DNA of 64,000 bases from Martinezella miluonensis (GTDB lineage: Bacteria > Pseudomonadota > Alphaproteobacteria > Rhizobiales > Rhizobiaceae), in assembly GCF_900094545.1 (NCBI RefSeq), contig NZ_FMAH01000005.1, positions 62,001-126,000 of the forward strand, given 5' to 3'. The position numbers were made by a program, and so were the translations under genes. The notes under the pieces are model-generated. The model was not told the DNA's origin, did no database searches, and saw nothing but the letters and a program-made list of their open reading frames with translations. Positions 58,458-64,000 of this stretch are shown piece after piece. Within the stretch, counting starts at the first letter, position 1. Each line of letters starts with the position of its first letter.

Positions 58458-59605
58458 ATGTCCGTGGAATTCGACGTCGCCGTTGTCGGTCTCGGCGCGA
58501 TGGGGAGCGCTGCTCTGTCGTCGGCTGCGGCCCGAGGAGCAACGGCAATCGGCATTGAAGCGCATTTTCCGGCGCATGCCCTCAGCTCGTCACACGGCGA
58601 CAGCCGGTTGATCCGGCTGGGTTACTTCGAAGATCCATCCTATGTTCCGCTGCTGAAGCGGGCCTATCATAACTGGCGCTCACTCGAGGCGAGGCTGCGT
58701 GCGGAGATCCTGACCGTCACGGGCGTTCTGCAGATCGGCGCGCCCGACAGCAAGATCGTCAGCGGCACGCGTGCATCCTGTGACATGCATGGATGCCGCA
58801 TGAGATACTCGACAAGGATGCCATGAAGCGCCGCTTCCCGGCCTTTGCACTTGAGGACGGCGAGATCGGGCTGCTGGACCCGCAGGGCGGCTATGTGCGC
58901 CCGGAGGCGGCTATCATGGGCTATTTGAGACTTGCCGCGGAAGATGGAGCAGTGCTGCATTTCGGCGAGCGTGTTGTCGCAATCGAGCCTGACGACACCG
59001 GCGTGACCGTCATTTCCACGACCGGGAGATATCGGGCGCGCAAGGTGGTCGTCGCCACCGGTGCCTGGATTGCAGAGCTTGTGCCGCAGCTGAAGGCGAA
59101 TGCGCAGCCGATCCGACAGGTGGTCGCCTGGTATCAGCCGAAGGATGGCTTCGTGGCGGAGCCGCAGCGCATGCCCTGCTTCCTGCGCGACGAAGGGGAC
59201 GAAGGCTCCTATTTCGGCTTCCCTGCGATCGGCATCGACGGCGTCAAGATCGGCCGCCACGCGCATTTCCGGGAGCCCATCGACCCGGAAGTGCCCAACC
59301 CGCCCGTGAACGAGACCGACACCGAACTGCTCGACAGTTTCGCCCGCAAGCGTCTACCGGACGCGGCCTCATATCGCGTGCGGGCGACGACCTGCCGTTA
59401 TACAATGCTGCCGAGCGAGGATTTTCTGATCGACACATTGCCGGGGCAGGCGAATGTGGTTGTTTCTTCGGCTTGCTCCGGTCATGGCTTCAAGTTCACC
59501 AGCGTGGTGGGCGAAATCCTCGCGGATCTGGCGCTTCAGGGCGGCAGCGCACTACCGACCGCTCTCTTCTCCTTCGAGAAGCACTTTGGCGGCCAATCGG
59601 CTTAG
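58458..59605 (+). pseudogene. FAD-dependent amine oxidase (sarcosine / N-methyl-tryptophan oxidase type), frameshifted
   Basis: About 382 residues if one base is restored. The first part from ATG 58458 has the FAD motif VAVVGLGAMGSAAL and SSSHGDSRLIRLGYFEDPSYVPL of the MSOX/MTOX family. It runs to SGTRASCDMHG, then the frame breaks at about 58790-58793 and continues in another frame as MPHEILDKDAMKRRFPAFALEDGEIGLLDPQGGYVRPEAA to 59605. The first frame ends at 58826. In the intact family the flavin attaches to a Cys near the C terminus; a matching SSACSGHGFKFTS is present. The gene seems newly broken, or the base was lost in sequencing. Confidence 0.85.
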
Positions 59606-59625
59606 CCGCCATTTTTGCAGCCAGT

Positions 59626-60120
59626 CTAGCCGATCGTCATGCGCCGCAGCACGTCCGACCTGAAGTAGAAATGCTGGACGAGCGCACCGAGTATATGCAG
59701 GACGACAACGGCCCAGAGCAGGGACTTGATCGGACCGCCATGGACGAAGGCGGCCGTGTCGATGCCGAAATAGTAGGCTGCTATTCCCGATAGAGGCATT
59801 GCGAAGATCAGCGCATAGAGCAGGAAGTGCGTTACGCTGGCGATATAATGCAGGAACGCGGGCTGATCATCCGGCGGCGTTGGGACATCGGATACCAACC
59901 TCAAGCCAAGGCGCACGATAGCCAGCAACAGGATAGCAATACCGGCATAGGCGTGGATATTGGCGCTGGCGACATCGGCTGGCGTCGGCGTCTGTCCATG
60001 GCGAATAAGACGCCGCCAGGCATTCATGCCATCGGGAAACAAGAGATTGAAGAAGATGAGTATGGCCATAAGCCAATGAAGGATGCGTTGCGGAACGGAG
60101 TAGGCGGATCTTGCAGGCAT
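59626..60120 (-). CDS. Cytochrome b561
   Basis: 164 residues, four membrane helices, inner membrane. Haem-ligand type His are seen in RILHWLMAI (helix 1), NIHAYAGI (helix 2), VTHFLLYAL (helix 3) and VLHILGALVQHFYF (helix 4). It moves electrons from ubiquinol and is thought to act as superoxide:ubiquinone oxidoreductase. A tandem inverted-repeat operator precedes it. Confidence 0.9.
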   Translation of the reverse strand: MPARSAYSVPQRILHWLMAILIFFNLLFPDGMNAWRRLIRHGQTPTPADVASANIHAYAGIAILLLAIVRLGLRLVSDVPTPPDDQPAFLHYIASVTHFLLYALIFAMPLSGIAAYYFGIDTAAFVHGGPIKSLLWAVVVLHILGALVQHFYFRSDVLRRMTIG

Positions 60121-60142
60121 CGGATCTCCTTAGATTGGAATT

Positions 60143-60175
60143 GTTCTAAAGGTAGAACATGATTCTAACGAGAAC
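60143..60175. promoter_or_regulatory. Tandem inverted-repeat operator before cytochrome b561
   Basis: GTTCTA-AAGG-TAGAAC (60143-60158) is a perfect palindrome. After three bases an imperfect copy follows, ATTCTAACGAGAAC (60162-60175). It starts 23 bases upstream of the gene's ATG, in the promoter zone, and is probably a repressor site. The regulator is not adjacent. Confidence 0.6.
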
Positions 60176-60199
60176 CTGAATGTCATTGCCGCTTAAGGC

Positions 60200-60230
60200 G
60201 CCCCGGAAACCCATCGAGGTCCTCCGGGGC
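60200..60230 (-). terminator. Hairpin after the aldehyde dehydrogenase gene
   Basis: GCCCCGGA (60200-60207) pairs with TCCGGGGC (60223-60230) around a 15-base loop, ten bases downstream of the dehydrogenase stop on the minus strand. No T-run follows, so it may be Rho-dependent or only protective. Confidence 0.5.
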
Positions 60231-60239
60231 TCTCGCATG

Positions 60240-61655
60240 TCAGCTTAACACGGCACGCGGCTCGAGAAACGATTCCAGGCCGTAGGCGCCGAATTCGCGG
60301 CCCATGCCGGATTGCTTGAAGCCGCCGAAGGGTGCCAGCGGCTCGTGCGGCGCGCCGTTGATGACGACGCGGCCTGCCTCGATCTGCTCTGCCACCCGCT
60401 TTGCCCTTTTTACATCGGAGGAGAAGACGTAGGCCTGTAGGCCATAGACCGTGTCGTTTGCGATCTCGACGGCATGGGCATCATCGCGATAGGGAATGAC
60501 ACACAACACAGGCCCGAAAATCTCTTCGCGCGCGATCCGCATATCGTTGTTGACGCCGGAGAAGATCGTCGGCCGGACGAACCAGCCGCGATCGAGCCCT
60601 TCAGGACGTCCTTCCCCGCCAACGATCAGCCGTGCGCCTTCCTCCTGGCCGAGGTGAATATAAGACTGAACGCGATCCCATTGTTTCTGGCTGACCATTG
60701 GGCCGATACTGACGGCCGGGTCTTTGGCGTCGCCCACCTTGAGCGCCGAAACGGCATCAGCCAGTCGTAGTTGGATTTCGTTGAGACGGCTTTCGGGAGC
60801 GAGAATGCGGGTGCCGGCAATGCAGGCCTGGCCGCTATTGGCAAAGCTTGCCGCCAGTACCTGCGGAATGACGAGATCGAGATCGGCGTCATCGAGAATG
60901 ATGTTCGGGCTCTTGCCGCCGAGCTCAAGCGTCACCCGCTTCATGGTCATCGATGCAGCCTGCAAGATCGCCCGTCCTGTGGCTGTCGAACCGGTGAAAC
61001 TGATCTTTGCGATGTCGCGGTGGGCGCTAAGGGCGGCGCCGACGACATGGCCATAGCCGTTGACGATGTTGAAAACACCATCCGGCAAGCCGGCGGCGTG
61101 CAGGCATTCGGTGATGAGCTGCGTCTGGATCGCACTCATTTCCGATGGCTTGATGACCATGGTCGTACCGGCGGCGATGGCTGTCGCCAGTTTGCTGCAG
61201 ATGAAGCCGTAATTGCTGTTCCAGGGCGTAATGGCGGCGGCGACACCGGCGGGCCTCATTTCCACTTCGGCATGGCCGATGCGGCGTCGAAACTCATAGT
61301 CATTGAGCGTCTCGGCCATGTGCAGAAAAGCCGTTGCGGCATGTGGCACTGAAAAGCCGATGAAGGCAGCCGGAGCGCCGTATTCCTCGCGCATGGCGTC
61401 GACGAGGTCCGCGGCACGAGCCGAGACGGCCTCATGCAAGCCATGCAGCATTGCAATGCGTTCGGCCTTGGAGCTTTGCGATAACCCTGCAAATGCCGCC
61501 TTGGCGGCGGCGACGGCATCGTTGACGTCCTGCTCGTTTCCAAGGCGTACGGCGCCAATCTGCGCTTCGGTGGTTGGGTTGAAAAGAGGGGCTAGCTCTG
61601 TGCCATGGGGCTGAACGAAGCGGCCGTTGATGTAAATCGTATCTATCGTGCGCAT
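60240..61655 (-). CDS. NAD(P)-dependent aldehyde dehydrogenase
   Basis: 471 residues, ALDH superfamily. Cofactor and catalytic motifs: ITPWNSNYGFICSKLATAIAAGTTMVIKPSE, SFTGSTATGRAI, active-site base in VTLELGGKSPNIIL and nucleophile Cys in FANSGQACIAGTR. Oxidises an aldehyde to its acid in the cytoplasm; related entries are often called betaine or 4-hydroxybenzaldehyde-type dehydrogenases, but the substrate is not clear. ATG 61655 follows AAGGAG by six bases; the open frame beyond is not coding. Divergent from a LysR regulator. Confidence 0.92.
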   Translation of the reverse strand: MRTIDTIYINGRFVQPHGTELAPLFNPTTEAQIGAVRLGNEQDVNDAVAAAKAAFAGLSQSSKAERIAMLHGLHEAVSARAADLVDAMREEYGAPAAFIGFSVPHAATAFLHMAETLNDYEFRRRIGHAEVEMRPAGVAAAITPWNSNYGFICSKLATAIAAGTTMVIKPSEMSAIQTQLITECLHAAGLPDGVFNIVNGYGHVVGAALSAHRDIAKISFTGSTATGRAILQAASMTMKRVTLELGGKSPNIILDDADLDLVIPQVLAASFANSGQACIAGTRILAPESRLNEIQLRLADAVSALKVGDAKDPAVSIGPMVSQKQWDRVQSYIHLGQEEGARLIVGGEGRPEGLDRGWFVRPTIFSGVNNDMRIAREEIFGPVLCVIPYRDDAHAVEIANDTVYGLQAYVFSSDVKRAKRVAEQIEAGRVVINGAPHEPLAPFGGFKQSGMGREFGAYGLESFLEPRAVLS

Positions 61656-61749
61656 GAGCGTCTCCTTCATCTTTCCGATAAAGGTAAAGCGCGCTATTTG
61701 ATTGGTGTAGTAGGACAAAGATGGACAGGCTGATGAGGAAAATTGCGCA

Positions 61750-62664
61750 ATGAAGGCAAGCCTGGCGGAGCTTGAGGCAATCGCGGCTGTTGCGCGCCAT
61801 GGCGGCTTTCGTGCCGCCGCACGCGAACTCGGCATGTCCTCGTCGGCGCTCAGCCATGCGGTTGCGGCGCTGGAGGAGCGTCTGTCCGTTCGGATCTTCA
61901 ATAGGACGACGCGTAGCGTGACACTGTCGGATGCGGGTGAACGTTTTATTGCGGATATAGCGCCGGCTCTCGCCGCGATCGACAGGGCGATCGAGAACGC
62001 CGGCATATCCTCAGGGTCGGTATCGGGTACGCTGCGGCTCAACATGGCGCCCGGCGCGGCGCGCATGCTTTTGGTCCCCCTTATCCTCCAATATGGGCGG
62101 CGTTACCCGAACGTGGAGGTCGAAATCGTCACCGACAACGCTCTGGTCGATGTGATTGGCAAGGGTTTCGATGCCGGTGTACGTCTCGCCGAAGCCGTCC
62201 CGACGGATATGGTGGCGATACCGATCGTCCCCACGGTCCGCTCGCTCGTTGTGGGATCGCCGGCCTATTTCAGCGAAAGGCCACGACCGCTCACTCCCGG
62301 CGATCTTTCGCAGCACCGCTGCATTCGCGCCCGCATGGCGAGCGGCAAGCTTTATCGCTGGGAGTTCGAACGGCATGGGCAATCGATCCTGATCGACGCG
62401 CCAGGCAGCCTGACCCTCGACGCGTCCGACCTGATGTTGACTGCCGTTCTCGAAGGGGCGGGCCTTGCCTATATCGGCGAACCGTCCATGGCCGATCATA
62501 TCGCGGCAGGCAGCTTGATCCCCGTGTTGCAGGATTGGAGCCCGCCCTATCCGGGGCTCAGCCTTTATTTCGCCCAGCGGCGCCAGATGCCCGCGAGGCT
62601 CCGTGCCTTTATCGATCTTATCCGTGAACAGACAGCATCCGGCGGCTCGCGGCCGGAAGATTAA
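61750..62664 (+). CDS. LysR family transcriptional regulator
   Basis: 304 residues: winged helix at about 3-62 (ARHGGFRAAARELGMSSSALSHAVAALEERLSVRIFNRTTRSV) and a type II binding-protein-like effector domain at about 90-295. Divergent from the aldehyde dehydrogenase across 94 bp, the classical LysR layout, and so likely its regulator. The inducer is unknown. Confidence 0.9.
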   Translation: MKASLAELEAIAAVARHGGFRAAARELGMSSSALSHAVAALEERLSVRIFNRTTRSVTLSDAGERFIADIAPALAAIDRAIENAGISSGSVSGTLRLNMAPGAARMLLVPLILQYGRRYPNVEVEIVTDNALVDVIGKGFDAGVRLAEAVPTDMVAIPIVPTVRSLVVGSPAYFSERPRPLTPGDLSQHRCIRARMASGKLYRWEFERHGQSILIDAPGSLTLDASDLMLTAVLEGAGLAYIGEPSMADHIAAGSLIPVLQDWSPPYPGLSLYFAQRRQMPARLRAFIDLIREQTASGGSRPED

Positions 62665-62808
62665 ATTTCATGCAGGCACCTCGCTATATATTGCGAACTA
62701 TATCGAGATGTTCGATCACGGTGTCGGTCAGGCGATTGCCACCGTGCTTGATGACGCAGCCCGCACAATCGCACGCCGGTAAGCGACTGACTCAATGAGG
62801 AGTTTGTT

Positions 62809-63426
62809 ATGGATCAGAAGATCGAAGCCGTCCTTGAGGCCTATCATGAGCTTATTCGCGAAGAGCAGAGCAAACCCAGGGAAGTGCCGCCGGGTGGACG
62901 TGATGGTGGTCAGGATCGCCGGTTGAGAGCCGTCGGCCCCGAGACCGGTCGTTTCATCAACATAGTGGCGAAAAGCCTGAAAGCGCCGACCATTCTCGAA
63001 CTTGGCACGTCCTTCGGCTATTCCGGCATCTGGCTTGCAGAGGCTGCACGCTCCAGCGGCGGAAGGCTCATTTCCATGGAGCTGCATGCCTACAAGACCA
63101 AGTTTGCCAGGGAAATGGCAGAGAAGGCGGGGCTCTCGGAGCACATCGACTTTCAGATCGGCGATGCCGTCGAGATGATCAAGACGCTGCCGTCCGGTGT
63201 CGACTTCGTTCTCGTCGATTTGTGGAAGGATCTCTACATTCCTTGCCTGGAGGCCTTCTATCCGAAGCTCAATGCCGGCGCGATCATCGTTGCCGACAAT
63301 ATGTTCATGCCCGGCAATGAAGACGTGAAGCGCTATGGCGAGGCCGTTCGCGCCAAGCCGGGGATCACGTCCGTTCTATTGCCGGTCGGCTCCGGGATCG
63401 AAGTCAGTCGCTACGATCCCGTGTAA
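62809..63426 (+). CDS. Class I SAM-dependent O-methyltransferase
   Basis: 205 residues, similar to the caffeoyl-CoA/catechol O-methyltransferase family: SAM motif I ILELGTSFGYSGIWLAEAA (about 64-82), acidic loop SMELHAYKTK near 90, and metal-type VLVDLWKDLY and VADNMFMPG motifs. GAGGAG lies six bases before the ATG. The 144 bp upstream include TATATTGCGAACTATAT (62686-62702), possibly a regulator site. Substrate unknown. Confidence 0.85.
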   Translation: MDQKIEAVLEAYHELIREEQSKPREVPPGGRDGGQDRRLRAVGPETGRFINIVAKSLKAPTILELGTSFGYSGIWLAEAARSSGGRLISMELHAYKTKFAREMAEKAGLSEHIDFQIGDAVEMIKTLPSGVDFVLVDLWKDLYIPCLEAFYPKLNAGAIIVADNMFMPGNEDVKRYGEAVRAKPGITSVLLPVGSGIEVSRYDPV

Positions 63427-63477
63427 AGCACAGAGATCGGCGGCGGCTTTGTTCAGGAGGCCGCCGCCGGTTTGTTG

Positions 63478-64000
63478 TTACTTGCCAGCGTCCTTGGCTG
63501 CCTTTTCGATGACGGCGGCAACCTTTTCCGGCTGCGATGCGAAGACGGCATGGCTTGCCTTGATTTCGGTCACGTCGCTGGCGGCACGCTTTGCCATGCT
63601 GCGCTCAAGTTCCGGATTGATGGAGCGATCATCGCTGGCGACAACTGCCCAGCTCTTCTTCGCCTTCCAGGCAGGATCGCTGACCTTGGCCGTAAAGGCT
63701 GCCTTGGAGGCGAAAACCTGCGACTTTCCGAGGAAATCGGCTTCGTCTTTCGGCAAGTCCGCGGCAAAATCCGCCGCGAAGGTCGTCGGGTCGATATAGA
63801 GATACTGGCCGTCCTTCGTTTCGCGGATATTCATGCTGCCTGCGGGTTTGGAACTCGCAAGACCGATCAGGCTTTCGCCCTTATCAGGTTGGAATGCGGC
63901 GACATAGACGAGGCCTGCAACATCCGGCCGGTTGCCGGCCTCGGTGATAACAATGCCGCCATAGCTGTGGCCGACGAGCAGGCTCGGCCCGTTTTGAAGG
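63478..64000 (-). CDS. Alpha/beta hydrolase (5' end outside window)
   Basis: 174 C-terminal residues are visible, reading in from the window edge with LQNGPSLLVGHSYGGIVITEAG. This holds the nucleophile elbow G-H-S-Y-G-G. The acid is probably in AVVASDDRSINP and the catalytic His in IKASHAVFASQPEKVA, giving a full Ser-Asp-His set. The tail is Lys/Ala rich. Related proteins are esterase/haloperoxidase-like hydrolases, some secreted; the N terminus is needed to tell. Confidence 0.85.
   Translation of the reverse strand, partial: LQNGPSLLVGHSYGGIVITEAGNRPDVAGLVYVAAFQPDKGESLIGLASSKPAGSMNIRETKDGQYLYIDPTTFAADFAADLPKDEADFLGKSQVFASKAAFTAKVSDPAWKAKKSWAVVASDDRSINPELERSMAKRAASDVTEIKASHAVFASQPEKVAAVIEKAAKDAGK

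Overview
The window reads as a chromosome or chromid segment from a fast-growing rhizobium (Rhizobium/Agrobacterium group, Alphaproteobacteria). The basis is high-GC coding sequence, a near-complete succinoglycan (exo) cluster in Sinorhizobium meliloti gene order, an aerobic cobF-to-cobM cobalamin cluster, a mocDEF-like rhizopine/inositol-ether oxygenase set, and rhizobial intergenic palindromes (two, near 7.35 kb and 46.4-46.5 kb). The species is not fixed by what can be read here.

Layout. (1) 1-11.2 kb, sugar catabolism: a GH4 alpha-galactosidase cut by the window start, its divergent AraC regulator, a GH2 beta-galactosidase, a GntR/FCD regulator with an extra N-terminal winged helix, an aldo/keto reductase of the aldose dehydrogenase type, and a three-gene ribose-type ABC sugar importer. 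(2) 11.3-30.0 kb, exopolysaccharide: exoZ-exoQ-exoF-exoY on the minus strand, exoX and exoU on plus, exoV and exoW on minus, then exoH-K-L-A-M-O-N-P on plus, largely translationally coupled. ExoN makes UDP-glucose; ExoY/F start the lipid-linked repeat; ExoA, L, M, O, U and W add glucose; ExoZ, H and V decorate; ExoP and Q control polymerisation and export; ExoK trims. The S. meliloti genes exoT, exoI and exoB are not present at their expected places. (3) 30.0-36.9 kb: an EamA exporter, an FMN reductase, mocF/mocE/mocD-like genes, a LacI regulator broken by a one-base insertion, an IolI-like isomerase, and a decayed nikR. (4) 37.0-44.1 kb: cobM, L, K, J, I, H, G, F for the oxygen-dependent corrin pathway, with cobK alone on plus. 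(5) 44.2-52.7 kb: AraC plus MFS exporter, a RIME-like repeat, dadA-dadX with divergent Lrp, a histidine-kinase remnant, ornithine cyclodeaminase with divergent Lrp, and two small membrane proteins. (6) 52.8-59.6 kb: a HutC-type repressor divergent from a polar amino acid ABC importer, a histidine ammonia-lyase-like protein and a frameshifted FAD amine oxidase. (7) 59.6-64 kb: cytochrome b561, aldehyde dehydrogenase with divergent LysR, a SAM methyltransferase, and an alpha/beta hydrolase cut by the window end.

The most unusual item is the 52.8-59.6 kb operon. Its ammonia-lyase homologue lacks the Ala-Ser-Gly triad that forms the MIO cofactor, and a conserved catalytic tyrosine is replaced, so its chemistry should differ from known HAL/PAL enzymes. 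Other notable items are an 18-bp LacI-type palindrome shared around the moc region, three genes with single-base frame breaks (lacI, nikR, FAD oxidase), tandem hairpins between exoY and exoF, and a tandem inverted-repeat operator before cytochrome b561. No tRNA, rRNA, CRISPR array, transposase or integrase was seen.
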